This document shows positions 46,301-63,496 of a DNA stretch of 64,000 nt, one piece after another. Source of the DNA: Branchiostoma belcheri (lineage: Eukaryota; Chordata; Leptocardii; Amphioxiformes; Branchiostomatidae); the NCBI RefSeq assembly GCF_001625305.1, contig NW_017802758.1, positions 296,803 through 360,802 on the forward strand. The letters are read 5' to 3'. The position numbers and the translations under genes are program-made. The notes under the pieces were generated by a model. It was not told the DNA's origin and did not search any database. It was given only the letters and a program-made list of their open reading frames with translations. Each line of letters begins with the position of its first letter. Position 1 is the stretch's first letter.

Positions 46301-47653
46301 CAGACGTTACCAAAAGCATACCCTTCTAGGCAAAGGGAATAACGTAATTCTCAAAATGCCAACAGACATTGACGATTGCGCCTCCAATCCGTGCCAAAAT
46401 GGCGGGAGTTGTCATGACGACATCAACTCCTACCACTGCGTCTGCCCAGTCGGTTATCAAGGAGACCACTGCGAGACAGGTTAGTATAATAGCAATATGG
46501 TATTTTTGAAACGCGTACTTAAAAACGTTTAACTTGCCGATGTCTCTGTAACTAAACAGTAAATTAACTATCCTCATTGTATGAATGGACGCTACTTCTC
46601 CGCTTACCGCAGGGTGGTCCTAGACGTCCTTGGATCGATACTCGGACTATCCAGAACCGTGCCTAACCCTAACCCATTCAGACGTAGATATACATGTAGA
46701 TAGGCACGGTGCTGGATACAGTAGCGCTATAGCAAGACGAACGTGACTGCCAATGCCCTCCTCGTCTTTTTGTGACCTCAGGTTGCAATGACGTTTTGGG
46801 CCGCGTAGTCATCCTATGAATCCATATATGGTGCTGTTGCATTCCAAAACGTGTTCCATTCCAAAACATGATTTGGAATAACATGTTTTGGAATGCAACA
46901 CGTGCTAATAACATCCGTGTAATGCTTAGCATTGTTTTTGCATATTCTAGCAAAAGCGTTTTGCCATACTCAGACCGAGACAAGCCATTTTGTCCTAATG
47001 TTTTCCTACTTTGTTTCCACCTGTTTTATCTAGATACTAACTGGTGTTCCGAGATCCAGTGTGCACATGGTTTTGTCTGCCAGGACTTCGTGTTCTACTA
47101 TGTTTGCGTCCGTGAGTACACTTTTCCATTATGGTGTAACAGTTAGAGGTAAAGCCATCTTGAAGCGACCCGTATCATTGAATAACATAAAATCATAACC
47201 ATAAAATTTGACTACTACTGACATAGGCGTTTTTTTTACTGTAAAAAGTCAGTTTTCTGATTAAAATTAAAAGATTTTTGCCAAACTCTTTGCGATGCTT
47301 TATACGAATATTCATGTCACAATCCATGTCTTCATGATTTTAACCCTGCCTAGACCGGGGGGCCCGGTCTAGGTAGGCTTAAGTGACCTATCCTTCTTTT
47401 TCTAGCAAGTATTGATACATTTTAAGCAACTTATCGTCCTTTGAAATTCATACTGGTAAGTACGGTACTTTGTAATTATATTTTAGTCTTAGTATCTTGA
47501 AACATTGATTACAACAATCTCCATTGTTTGCATGTAGACCCATCTTCCGTCGCCCGCGGGTTCCCGTACCAGTGCAGCAGCGCCTCCTGTCCGGACGGCA
47601 TGTACTGCACCCAGGAGGGCGTGGCAGCCTACTCCTGCAGGCCTGATGAGTAA
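19389..47653 (+). CDS. Gene A: secreted EGF / C-type-lectin-like modular protein
   Basis: Exons: 19389-19443, 25100-25492, 27512-27622, 27894-28118, 28208-28333, 28494-28613, then a near-identical second set 28855-28965, 29238-29462, 29552-29677, 29843-29962, then 46366-46479, 47034-47111 and 47538-47653 (TAA). All junctions are phase 1. Product: signal peptide, ~130-residue Cys-rich domain, EGF, CTLD, EGF (twice), calcium-binding-type EGF, short Cys module, Cys-rich C-terminus. No transmembrane segment, so presumably extracellular; function unknown. The 16-kb intron 29,963-46,365 is filled by mobile DNA. The repeated cassette may be an assembly artefact. Gene B is its tandem paralogue. Confidence 0.8.
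19780..20315. repeat. 31-bp minisatellite
   Basis: About 12 copies of a 31-bp unit GACTGAAGCATAAATAGGAC plus CGGGACTGCAA to about 20,165, then degenerate longer units (GGACTGAAGGTTAGGACCG...) to 20,315. It creates ORFs in three minus-strand frames, which are not genes. Located in intron 1 of gene A. Confidence 0.95.
21330..22613. mobile_element. CCTTCGCC-family repeat copy
   Basis: Shares GATGACGATTATGCAAATCA, AATTTGCATAAATAATGAG and the end GTCGAAGGCATGAGGTCGTGG with 14,425-15,312. Confidence 0.5.
22947..23762. mobile_element. CCTTCGCC-family repeat copy, TACCTCCAT variant
   Basis: Starts ATTACCTCCATGAAAAATGG with a GTCTGTCTGTGTG run and ends AATGGAGGTATGAGATCTCG; TACCTCCAT and ATGGAGGTA are its inverted ends. 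The interior has GCAAATGAGGACTTTATTTG. Confidence 0.6.
25100..25492 (+). CDS. Gene A exon 2: Cys-rich N-terminal domain of ~130 residues
   Basis: A single 393-base exon, phase 1 at both ends. Key residues: HDTWAFFKV, then [54 protein letters not shown], and [13 protein letters not shown]...ALC. Eight to nine cysteines suggest a disulfide-stabilised extracellular module. I cannot assign it to a named family. A partial homologue is at 52236-52384 in gene B. Confidence 0.85.
25640..26575 (+). mobile_element. CR1/L2-like LINE, 5' truncated, frameshifted
   Basis: Starts in the RT palm (SFANDCLLY, in place of FADD), then [35 protein letters not shown] and [12 protein letters not shown]; a frameshift near 26,295 leads to [19 protein letters not shown] and a stop at 26,486. 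The 3' end is CCGAAGGGCGATTATACC followed by GATACA repeats. The same 3' end, reversed, is at 57,713-57,785. Not functional. Confidence 0.88.
26576..26865 (+). mobile_element. Second LINE 3' fragment
   Basis: Reads [19 protein letters not shown], a LINE C-terminal motif like that in the element before it, then a UTR ending in AATAAATAAATAAAA. It abuts the previous LINE end. Confidence 0.6.
26885..27315 (+). mobile_element. tRNA-derived SINE
   Basis: A tRNA-like head with B-box type GGTTCAAAACC at 26926-26936, followed by CCCTTGGGAAAGGCACTTTACACG and a conserved body (GGACGTTAAATGGAGGTCCC, GTACTTATCAAAAAGAGTAG). The 3' end has AGAGAGAGAG and an AATAAT-rich tail. Lancelet SINEs of this type are known; exact family not determined. 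Confidence 0.75.
27512..27622 (+). CDS. Gene A exon 3: EGF module
   Basis: [20 protein letters not shown] then [10 protein letters not shown]: six cysteines in EGF spacing. 37 codons, phase 1-1. Confidence 0.9.
27894..28333 (+). CDS. Gene A exons 27894-28118 and 28208-28333: C-type-lectin-like domain
   Basis: First half: [40 protein letters not shown] and SSWLALKA. Second half: [18 protein letters not shown] and [11 protein letters not shown]. This is the CTLD pattern (Cys1, GGHL, WLALK, C..C, H.YIC). The Ca-dependent sugar-binding motifs (EPN or QPD with WND) are not seen, so carbohydrate binding is doubtful. Exon sizes match gene B. Confidence 0.88.
28494..28613 (+). CDS. Gene A exon: EGF module with extra Cys
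   Basis: [20 protein letters not shown] then [14 protein letters not shown]. An EGF module with an additional Cys in CTSC; the same variant is in gene B at 57861. Confidence 0.9.
28843..28843. other. Single-N contig join
   Basis: One N at the boundary between the two copies of the EGF-CTLD-EGF cassette. Confidence 1.
28855..29962 (+). CDS. Gene A second EGF-CTLD-EGF cassette (4 exons)
   Basis: Exons 28855-28965, 29238-29462, 29552-29677 and 29843-29962 repeat 27512-28613 with only a few substitutions; introns are equally similar, offset 1343-1349 bases. All four are open and spliceable. Either a recent tandem duplication or two haplotypes placed in series. Confidence 0.75.
30151..30154. other. 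TTAA plus CCCTGTCTAGAC terminus
   Basis: TTAACCCTGTCTAGAC resembles the left end of the TTAA elements at 51,244 and 53,796. The same sequence occurs at 28,802 in the first cassette copy. It lies near the left limit of the 15-kb mobile DNA block. Confidence 0.5.
30200..31440. other. Left flank of the transposon block, no gene recognised
   Basis: G run at 30197, GC-rich GCCGGCCGGTCGCG near 30675, and a (TA)n run at 31,323-31,350. No ORF with recognisable content. Confidence 0.5.
31443..32474 (-). CDS. Unnamed Cys-rich/acidic protein, divergent partner of a transposase-like gene
   Basis: An open frame of 343 codons on the minus strand. The N-terminal third (to about residue 110) is hydrophobic and basic and may include intron or UTR. 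Then comes [20 protein letters not shown], a long Ser/Glu/Pro-rich acidic linker (residues ~155-240), and a compact C-terminal domain: [62 protein letters not shown] and YMGHRW. The CxxC...C set suggests metal binding. I recall similar ORFs in lancelet and fish genomes but know no name or function. It faces away from the transposase-like gene at 32,978, about 500 bases apart, suggesting a shared promoter. Confidence 0.65.
   Translation of the reverse strand: MGHGKAKTMQEDRSKRKSKIRGSVFLRIRRIHSYFIGIYLPCYFYKVPKRCFTSLRLSTISTLFSFLILLHFLAILKLSRQYCWYFASAGFLVSADCVFHSLETTADVQDICFRLNLEQIEWMRGLFAHEGWGWPVVKLPPNFRGELHGEGSDTSDAYTSSEEEGEEGEDEATTSGTANTRRPEEHPESSDDSGPEEDESARSDPQLQPPNIPSDPAPGPPAPNTDRQQQQTGDRECSHCFIRPCVTLYHAERIGQRRALLSRHRPHYKNSNTRQTKYRRFWTRIKTKGGWKDARYLARKRERMEADGVQIVKREVMPECVTTLVRDCYPNPSNMLYMGHRWN
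32475..32977. promoter_or_regulatory. Candidate bidirectional promoter region
   Basis: The ~500-base space between the divergent minus-strand ORF and the plus-strand transposase-like gene. AT-rich; no certain promoter motif. An ORF continues upstream of the chosen ATG to 32,876, so the true start is open. Confidence 0.35.
32978..33588 (+). CDS. Transposase-like exon 1
   Basis: Starts [18 protein letters not shown], strongly basic with a Lys/Arg/Glu helix, then [18 protein letters not shown] and a region ending YYLKFIVNY. The exon ends in phase 2 (AG|GTAAGA). The N-terminal basic helix could bind nucleic acid (inference). Confidence 0.6.
33779..34250 (-). mobile_element. CR1/L2-like LINE 3' end
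   Basis: Minus-strand ORF at 33,852-34,247: [53 protein letters not shown] and a stop. It is followed by a tail of ATCTAC repeats (33,779-33,800 on the plus strand as TAGATG). Inserted in the first intron of the transposase-like gene. Confidence 0.85.
34870..34930 (+). CDS. Transposase-like exon 2, 5' part, cut by insertion
   Basis: Reads [20 protein letters not shown] and then runs into the CACTG element at 34931, with a stop at about 34984. The remainder continues in frame at 38856 ([15 protein letters not shown]). Confidence 0.6.
35195..35416. repeat. 30-bp GC-rich tandem array, left copy
   Basis: About seven units of AATAAAGCCTTAAACAGG plus GGCGCGCCCCTG before the gap; the array probably continues into the Ns. 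Each unit contains the palindrome AGGGGCGCGCCCCT. Confidence 0.95.
35417..35641. other. Assembly gap (225 N)
   Basis: Undetermined bases directly behind the tandem array. Confidence 1.
35880..37265 (+). other. Apparently captured spliced transcript inside the CACTG element
   Basis: Exon-like pieces: ~35,880-36,168 (ATGGCGGACAGTCGG..., short ORF of 83 codons from 35,913, donor GTAAGTG), ~36,669-36,787 (acceptor CCTCCAG, donor GTAAGACT) and from ~37,200 (acceptor CCGTACAG). The second piece is not an open continuation of the first ORF, so the piece is non-coding or broken. Origin unknown. Confidence 0.4.
37270..37613. mobile_element. Nested MITE with CAGGGTTGGACAAGT termini
   Basis: Perfect 15-bp inverted termini, flanked by ATCCC on both sides (37265-37269 and 37614-37618). 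The interior repeats CACTTGCCC / GGGCAAGTG motifs. hAT-like ends but the 8-bp duplication expected of hAT is not seen. Confidence 0.75.
37990..38180. repeat. 30-bp GC-rich tandem array, right (inverted) copy
   Basis: Units CAGGGGCGCGCCCCTG plus TTTAAGGCTTTATT, the reverse complement of the array at 35,195. Five to six units, the outer ones degenerate. Confidence 0.95.
38856..38901 (+). CDS. Transposase-like exon 2, 3' part
   Basis: [15 protein letters not shown], ending phase 1 at GTAAGTTGG. In frame with 34930 if one GAC copy and the element are left out. Confidence 0.55.
39000..39480. repeat. Unidentified repeat with CGTAATC motifs
   Basis: Frequent CGTAATC/CGTAAT motifs in 39,100-39,240 and again at 39,395-39,440 suggest another mobile element in this intron. 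Ends not determined. Confidence 0.4.
39605..40474 (+). CDS. Transposase-like exons around the first acidic block
   Basis: An exon ending at 39,667 reads [18 protein letters not shown] (phase 0 out); its 5' limit is uncertain because no acceptor matches the phase-1 exon before it. 39925-40046 carries [20 protein letters not shown]. 40365-40474 carries [20 protein letters not shown] and [10 protein letters not shown]. Confidence 0.5.
40635..40745 (+). pseudogene. Transposase-like exon with in-frame stop
   Basis: [16 protein letters not shown] holds a probable second catalytic Asp; the exon then reads CVNGNDT followed by TAG (40739-40741) and CAT. The next exon continues [12 protein letters not shown] in the expected phase. 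TGG to TAG is a likely mutation. Confidence 0.6.
41016..42148 (+). CDS. Transposase-like exons 41016-41108, 41213-41313, 41535-41693, 42029-42148
   Basis: Read [43 protein letters not shown] and [20 protein letters not shown]. The Cys/His pattern [10 protein letters not shown] is a candidate metal site between the second Asp and the Glu block. Phases 1-1, 1-0, 0-0, 0-0 chain correctly. Confidence 0.6.
42341..42541 (+). CDS. Transposase-like last exon
   Basis: [20 protein letters not shown], then a basic helix and [20 protein letters not shown] before TAG. Confidence 0.65.
   Translation, partial: NENVDRDHTSEWECEDATAPRRRENKKQLVEKKYIFRKKVWEEFMRRIYMPNQVEVRVTDEPPADD
42552..42650 (-). pseudogene. 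Inverted relic of a paralogous transposase last exon
   Basis: On the minus strand this reads [20 protein letters not shown] then PN, clearly related to the last exon at 42341-42541 ([20 protein letters not shown]). It lies tail to tail with that exon; AACTCTAACCTCTACC is the exact reverse of GGTAGAGGTTAGAGTT in the exon. Confidence 0.8.
43200..43690 (+). repeat. ~120-bp tandem repeat, four copies
   Basis: Each copy has CCACCTTTTGTAAATAAT or CCAACTTTTGTAAATAATG, AAAGACAGGCTTTG, CCTTGTAC.AACACTA and TACGTAGCGAACTCCTGG. It lies behind the transposase-like gene and could be a sub-terminal array of that transposon. Confidence 0.85.
43700..45050. other. Right part of the transposon block, no gene recognised
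   Basis: GC-rich GGGGCC/GGCC repeats at 44,870-45,010. No credible ORF. Confidence 0.5.
45055..45484 (-). mobile_element. TTAA element, truncated, reversed
   Basis: Reverse of the first ~430 bases of 51,248-52,158 (CAAGATGGCGGACC region mirrored as GGTCCGCCATCCTGGATT; AGTGCCCGCGCC mirrored as GGCGCGGGCACTTCTAGCCC). Ends AGATAGGG followed by TTAA at 45485. Confidence 0.8.
46366..46479 (+). CDS. Gene A exon: calcium-binding-type EGF
   Basis: [20 protein letters not shown], then [16 protein letters not shown]. The DxDxC start and D.xN..Y pattern fit a cbEGF. Phase 1-1. Confidence 0.92.
46648..46718. mobile_element. Short TATCCAGAAC-type MITE
   Basis: TATCCAGAACCGTGCCTA at the left, TAGGCACGGTGCTGGATA at the right. 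Confidence 0.7.
46835..46910. repeat. Hairpin-forming inverted repeat
   Basis: GTTGCATTCCAAAACGTG is mirrored by CATGTTTTGGAATGCAAC; in the loop a second CATTCCAAAACATG pairs alternatively. Confidence 0.8.
47034..47111 (+). CDS. Gene A exon: short Cys module
   Basis: [20 protein letters not shown] then YVCV: four cysteines, half an EGF-like pattern. 78 bases, phase 1-1. Homologous to 58611-58688 in gene B. Confidence 0.85.
47344..47378. mobile_element. 35-bp palindromic remnant flanked by TTAA
   Basis: CCCTGCCTAGACCGGG joined to CCCGGTCTAGGTAGGC, flanked by TTAA at 47340-47343 and 47379-47382. It looks like both ends of a TTAA element with almost no interior. Confidence 0.75.
47538..47653 (+). 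CDS. Gene A last exon: Cys-rich C-terminus
   Basis: [20 protein letters not shown] then YSCRPDE and TAA. The pattern YxCSSASCPxxMYC is shared with gene B. AATAAA at 47782-47787. Confidence 0.9.
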
Positions 47654-47781
47654 CGTCATGACCGATCCCTCCCACGTGACGACAAGCAGCAAATGGCTGC
47701 CTACATGCGTGTCTTGAACGTTTGCCGAGTATTTGTTTGGTCTGATTTAGATTTTAACTAGAGAGAGTAGATATTAGATTC

Positions 47782-47787
47782 AATAAA
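47782..47787 (+). promoter_or_regulatory. Polyadenylation signal, gene A
   Basis: AATAAA 129 bases behind the stop. Confidence 0.65.
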
Positions 47788-48639
47788 GCACAGAAAAATC
47801 ATATTCCTAGTTTCTGTCCATTTTTGACTCCGTGTACATGTTTGGACTTTGCATCCTGACGAAAGAAAAGAAGTATAATATTGCATGTAAAAGCCCTTAA
47901 ACATGGTGTGTGCCCTTTAGGTATAGACATTTGTGGACACACATCGATATCTTTTGAAGTAAGCTAAATCATGAAAAGTGTCATAATAGAATTGACCGTC
48001 CAAGAGGTTGACACCCGGGCGTCAGGAGTCCAAAGTTCAAAGTCCACGCGTATCCCAAACCGTGCCTCACTCTTACCTTGACACATATAAGGATAAAACT
48101 GGATAGGCATAGAACTAGATTGGCATAGAATTACATAGGCATAGGCTAGAACTTTTTTTCAAATAAGCATAGATTCTGAACTAGATGAAGATGACAATGA
48201 CTAGATGGGAATGGTTCTGGATACAATATAGGATAGCAACCTCTGTACTCATGTCATGTCAATCGCCGGCATAACGTTCACCCCCAAGTAACTTCTCCGT
48301 CTGTATAATCATTCCCGTTACAAGGTCTGATTCGTGCGGGGGATCAGCAGGTTTCAATGGGAGAGTTTGGATAGCTTATACTAAAAGTTCACTAGCAACA
48401 ATCGTACGTACTTATATTGCCACGTGTGCTGTATGATGTTACAGCATGTTCTTTGTACGCCGTTCACATAACTACATTCCAAAGAAACTATATATCCAGA
48501 ACCATGACCTAAATCCTAACCCTAACCTATTCAGGCACTGAACTGGATCATCAGAGTAAATGGGCACTGCCACTGTTCTGGATACTATATACTATCCAAC
48601 CCCTATACTCTGTCATGTCAATCGGCCTACAGGGCGTTG

Positions 48640-50565
48640 ACCCTAAGTAGCACCTACGCCTTCGTGCAAGGGATTAAGAGTTTTCAATGGAAGAGTTTGC
48701 ATAGATTAAAACACGTACAGTCGCACAAAACACGAACTCACTACTATTGCCAAGTGTGCTTTATGTTGTTACGGCATGCAATGTTACGACATGAAACGTT
48801 ACTGAACTTCATACCAAAGGCAATGGCCGATTGACTCCACCACTGTACAATTGACGTATCTTATGACATGCGTTTATTAGGACGTTTCTTTGCTTACATA
48901 GTGGCATACCAATGGTCGATAGTGACATACCTCTTCCTTATAAAGGTAGGGAAACCTTGTAAAATGCTGTTGGTAATATTTATCTGTAACGAAATGAATC
49001 GTTTGGGAGCGTCTGAGAAGTATAAATGTTGCTGGCATCAAACAGACCGTAATTACTATGGCATCAGCTCAACACACCCGTCCCAACAACACCGCCCGTT
49101 ACCAGGTTTGCTTCATGCAAGGATTACTCAGTCAGATTAACCGTTATTATTATAATTAATGCACCAATTTTGAGAGACTTAAACAGGTAACGTTATAGCG
49201 CTTGAAACACGAAGCCACTACTATTGCCAAGTGTGCTTCAAGGATTTACCAACTCAAGTTGCGATTTAGATAAAATTGAGAATGAGTATCATTTTGTAGT
49301 CGATTGTACGTAATGAGTAATGAGTAATAGTAATGAGATAGATTCCCTATATTCTCATATACTAGATATTTTCCCAGCTTTGGACATTTTAATGAAGTAA
49401 AAAAATCAGATTTCTTATGAAACTTGACACACCATGTATTACTAGTTCTATATGCCCGTACACCCATAACTGCGTCAAGAAGCGAGAAAAAGTCGAACAT
49501 GTATATAGTAGACCACATTAGTATGTATAGTTTAAGTGTAATTGCTATATCTTTTTCCTTGTCTATTCATGGTCTGTACTTAGCTTGTTAAAGCACAAAT
49601 GTACAATAAAGGTCTTTCATATATTCATTCATTCATTCATTCATTCATTCATTCAAAGGGGTACGGCATGTAGGATTACGGCATATACTTATTAACTACA
49701 TGCCAGAGGCAATGACCGACTGTAATTTTGGACTCATGCCACTTTACAATTGACGTATCTTATAATATCCTCTTATCAGGACATTTCTTTGCTTACATAG
49801 TGGCGAACCAAGGGTCGACATATTTTCAAATGCATTGATATCTAACGGTGAAGACATGGATATGTTTTCAGTGGTCTAAATGCTATTGGCATCAATCAGA
49901 CTGTCGTTACTATGGCGCCAGCTCAACACATCCGCCCCCCACAACACCGTTTGCTTTATGCCAGATTACTGAGTCAGATTAACCGTTAATGCACCAGTTA
50001 TTAGAGACTTAAACACGTAACGTTACAGCGCTTGAAACACGAACCCACTATTATTGCCAAGTGTTCTTCAAAGGGGTACGGCATACAGGATTACGGCGTA
50101 TACTTATTAACTACATGCCAGAGGCAATGACCGATTGTAATTTGGACTCCACCACTGTACAATTGACGTATCTTGTGATGTGCTTTTATTAGGACATTTC
50201 TTTGCTTATATAGTGGCATACCAAGGATCGACAACATTTTGTAATGCAGGGATATCTAATGATAAAGACATGGATATGTCTTCAGTGGTCTAAATGCTGT
50301 TGGCATCAACCAGACAGTCGTTACTACGGCGTCAACACACCCGTCCCCACAACACCGCCCGTTACCAGGTTTGCTTAATGCCAGGATTACTGAGTCAGAT
50401 TAACCGTTAATGCACCAGTTAGGAGTCCAGGATGCGGCGTGGAATTTACGACGTCATACTCAGGCCTGCACCAATCAGCGCTCAGTATATCCGCGTGTCT
50501 GATTGTAACACTTTCATCCTGCAGAAGTAGCTCCACAGTTGAGCTCAGCTCTACAGACGGGCAGG
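48640..50565 (+). promoter_or_regulatory. Gene B upstream region: about three tandem copies of the promoter block
   Basis: Blocks near 48,700-49,240, 49,660-50,060 and 50,070-50,565 share GACGTATCTTATGA.., TTTATTAGGAC.TTTCTTTGCT, ACTGAGTCAGATTAACCGTTA and the ACACGAACCCACTA motif, also found upstream of gene A. The last block holds TGAGTCA (50391), GACGTCAT (50450) and CCAAT (50471) before the ATG. Confidence 0.6.
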
Positions 50566-59402
<8,837 letters not shown>

Positions 59403-62400
59403 CCCACTGACGTCACACTTTTGTCTCCACCAGACTAACAACTCAGACAGGAAAATAGTCAAATTTAGGCAAATTGGGGAATGATTTTCTAGGTCAGGTT
59501 GGCCGCCATAGAGTTCATTTGTCCGAGTGGCAATGTTACCCTTACTGCGGGTTAACTCTCCTGGCTAAGTATTCACCCTATCTGTGCCGAATTTTACTAT
59601 CCACAACCCCGTATGAAGGCCTAGTTTAGGCTGACCCGACTGGATTCGTGTGTTGTTTGAAAGTATGATTGGTTGAATATTGATTGACTAATATTGCTGG
59701 TGCGAACTTTCTGAAGTAAACTGCCCAACAGTTCTTAAGAGCGGAGTAAAATATAGTCCTAGAGTTGATTTCTATTTCATGTGTTGATTCTTCCACAGTG
59801 CACATTGTGCCGCACAGGTACCCAAAATCATGGATGTCTGCCTCCCAGTTCTAATTAGACGTGACAATAGGCAGTATGAAAATAAAGTTAAACCATTTTT
59901 ATGCTTCAATGCCTTTGCAATGGTGATACCGTCAAGTATCAAAACTTTTTCTTCATAAATCGCTACACGATAGCGCTGAAGTACGCTGCTGTTGTAGATA
60001 AATTTATTAGCCATATTGAAAACAACACTGTGAAATGAATAGGAGCATATAAGCTGCAAGTAAGGATTACATTATATCTTATGGTTCAACAGTAAAATTC
60101 AGTTGTTTACAACTACATGGAAGCATTTTCAACATCGAGATGACAAACATGTAATCTGGTAATGACTAATGTTGTCAAACCGAATACTGTATTGTAACAT
60201 CAAGATGTCACCCTATATGGATATCTACAATTATTAGTGATCATATTTACAGTAAAGAGCTTCACTATACAGGATTCAATCAGCCAATAAAAGAGTTTCA
60301 AAAATATTAGACCTGTTGTAATAGTCTTTAATGGTACTTTAGATGTTGTTTGAATGTTTTTTAGTCTTGACATTTAAAAATGTAGCACGTTAAATGTAGC
60401 ACGTTAAAACATGGTGTGTGCCTAACAGGGTTACACATTTGTGGAGTCACATTAGTATCATAGCTAACCAATCAGGAATAGTGACATGTTGGAATGGACC
60501 GTCCCAGCTGCTGACTCAAGGTCCTACTTCAAGTCCTACTTCAAGGTCATATTGAAGGTCAAAGGTCACCAAAATGCAAAAAAATGCAAGTACTGACTGT
60601 TTCCAATATTCTCTCGCACCAAAAAAAAAACTTGTTTAATCTGGCTACTAGTATCGGTAGTCTATTCCACATAATATGGGAAGTCTATTAAAAGACAGAA
60701 CTAAGTACATGTGTATACACCATAAATAAATGAGACTAGTAAAATGCCAAAATTGTGTAGCCTTAAGTAGGTGTTGATAACTCAACAATGTAGTAAGCAT
60801 CATAAAGGCACTACTACTCGATTATTTCTATATTGACTTCCTAGCTATGTGCTTGTGGTGTTGTAATATGGATAGGTTTAGTGGTTTATGGAATAGGATT
60901 GGTATAACGACAGCGTTCGCAGTTTATTGTGACTTACGACCATTATTTTGCTCCAATCAGCATCTCGATATTTTGTGACCAATTCTTACATTGGCAGGTT
61001 AACATGGATACTTAGTAGTTAAATGTGACTTGCAACCAACATGCATATATCTAATCTGGCATTTTATAATAACCTGTAACTGATTATTGGAGTCGCGTGA
61101 CAGCTGAACAATGGATCTAGGATTCATATTCATTATGTAATCAGATAATATTCTTCACACTTTTACCCTTAACTCGCAGAATTGTGTTAATTACATTATT
61201 AGCGGCATGAACCAAGTGAGAATTAACTGCACAGAGTCAACAGTGTACCTGGAGAAGACTGTTTGTACGGAGTTGGAGAGACAACTTTGCTTATCATAAA
61301 ATGCGAAAACAAACGACAACAATGATGTGCCTGCCATCAACATATCGAGTCTGTCTCTTTTGAAAGTTGATTTGTTTTAGTAGAAATTCTTTTATCAGTG
61401 ACTGTATTTGTAAGGTGAATTACGTACCTCCTAATTTTCGGAGTCGACTGGACACCTTGGTCACGGAATGACCTAGTCTCGCGAGAACACGAGTCTAGGC
61501 CGAGATCTTCTGGCCTCGCCCGCCTCCTTGCGGAGTAGGGGAATTGGGCAGGTCCCAACCTTCGTTACGATTCAACTTGGCCCGTTCCAACTGTGTTCTC
61601 GCGAGACTAGGTCATTCTTCCGTGACCAAGGTGTACAGTCGACACCGAAAATTTGAAGGTACGTAATCTACCTTACAAAAATACTGTCGCTATGCCACGC
61701 GCGACGGGATATTATGGTATCATGCAGGAATGTGAGTACAAAAAGGATGTTTTTGCTATAATCATGTCGAGTCTGTCCCTTTTAAAGTGTTGATTTGTTT
61801 GTGTTGAATCCTTCAGCGGCCTCAAAAATACACACTATGGTGCCTTGGGCCTCAGTTTGACACCTTCAACACACTACCTAAGGTGGCATGAACAGTGACA
61901 TAGTTATCTGTCTGCCATGACAGTCCGACCAAAACAACACACCGTCTGACTTTTCTACTTTCTTTAAGCTGAAATCGTCCAACCTGTGCCCCCCTTTCCT
62001 CTATATTTAAGCATGCGAGAATTTTGCATTTCTGTTCTTACTAAATGTAGTACGGGTAGTTCAGTATTTACAAACATTCACGGACATACACACAACATCC
62101 TTTGTACGTACCGAGTTTAACACTTGTCGTCATGCACTGGTACCCTGTCCTGATCCAGCAGGAATGTGGATAGACAACCCGCGTACTGCCTGGCAAGTGG
62201 CGTTCAAAACTGGTTACTAGTTGAGGTCGACCACAAAAGGGTGTGCAGGTATGTCATGTTACTTTTTGAAATGCAGCTTAACAATAATGTCCTTAGGACT
62301 AGAATGAAGACCTACCCACCTACCAAGTATCTCCTTGGATGAACTTCAGGGATATTCTATCACATATGGAGGGCTCTGTGGAGGGCTGAACCCTACTGAC

Positions 62401-63496
62401 CTTGTTTTCGTAAGAAAGGTCTCGAGCATTTGATATGTACCAATGTTGTGTCTAATTTTGCCTCTGAAAAGGCAAGAAAATGCGTCATTGAGGGTTTAAA
62501 AATACAAAATTTCCCTGGGCAGAATGTCCGGACCCCCCTACATTGACACCCTTCGACTCTAGCCAGACTCTGCAAACTCCTCTAAAGTTACGTTCTTCAA
62601 ACCTTTGCTTATTTTTTGTCTCAATGTCAAAGGGCAATCAACTGTAGTGCCTCAGCACAAAAGGCACTTTTGCGCAAAGGCTGATGGGAAATGTTGGAAG
62701 GTGTAACGTTACAGGTAAATATGGCCTTAGAATAAGAAGTGACAAAGGCTATACGGAACGGTGTGAGGCCCGCCTTGTTTTGGAACGAAACAACGCGTAT
62801 ACGACTGTCCACCAAGGTAAGAGAAATACAAGTACGATCCTACGAACTTAACCTAAATGTAATTGTATTCTAGATAACACAAACTATACGTGTACGTGTT
62901 CATGCATGTGGTTCAGTGAACTTTGGTTAATGTCCAGGTAACAAATTCGACCGGTACTTTCGAAAAGTGTGAAAAATGAAAGTGATCGCGATTCAGTTTT
63001 AGCTCACTGAAAAGCTACTCTTCCACTCGTCTTGACAGGGAATATAGACGCCATGTACAAATATATACAGATTCACTGCACAGGGAACGTTCCCCTAGCT
63101 CTTTTCGACAGGCACAATGAACAGTGGACCACAACTTGTAATATATCATAACTATACATAGGTATAGGTAAAAGCACTGTAGGAAAACTCCTAATGCAAC
63201 TAGACAACAAAACTCCTAATGTTCCTAATGCAACTAGACAAATCTTCCATCGGAAAACACATCTTTTCTATCAACTAAAAAGCGAGGAGAAGTTGAAATT
63301 ATCCAATGATAGTTTTATTTTGTATCTGTTAACTGTATTTGTTTATTTTTTGTGACCTTAACTTAGCCCAGGGTAGCAAAAATGTGCAATAACGAATGAA
63401 TGTCGTCACTCATCCATTATCAATATTGAGATCTTGTGGCTTTGTGCTAATTCGTATTCTCCTTAATTTACGTAGATTACGACGTCTTGATCCAGA
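59403..63496. other. Intergenic region between gene B and the sulfotransferase-like gene
   Basis: Holds the gene B downstream flank shared with 17,078-18,180 (to ~60,540), AT-rich sequence, the foldback MITE copy at 61,378-61,690, and 61,700-63,490 without recognisable genes. A 5' non-coding exon of the next gene could lie here. Confidence 0.5.
61378..61690. mobile_element. Foldback MITE, copy 2
   Basis: Same arms and core as 56,801-57,131 (TAGTAGAAATTCTTTTATCA, CCTAGTCTCGCGAGAACACG, CTTGCGGAGTAGGGG), more diverged. Confidence 0.85.
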
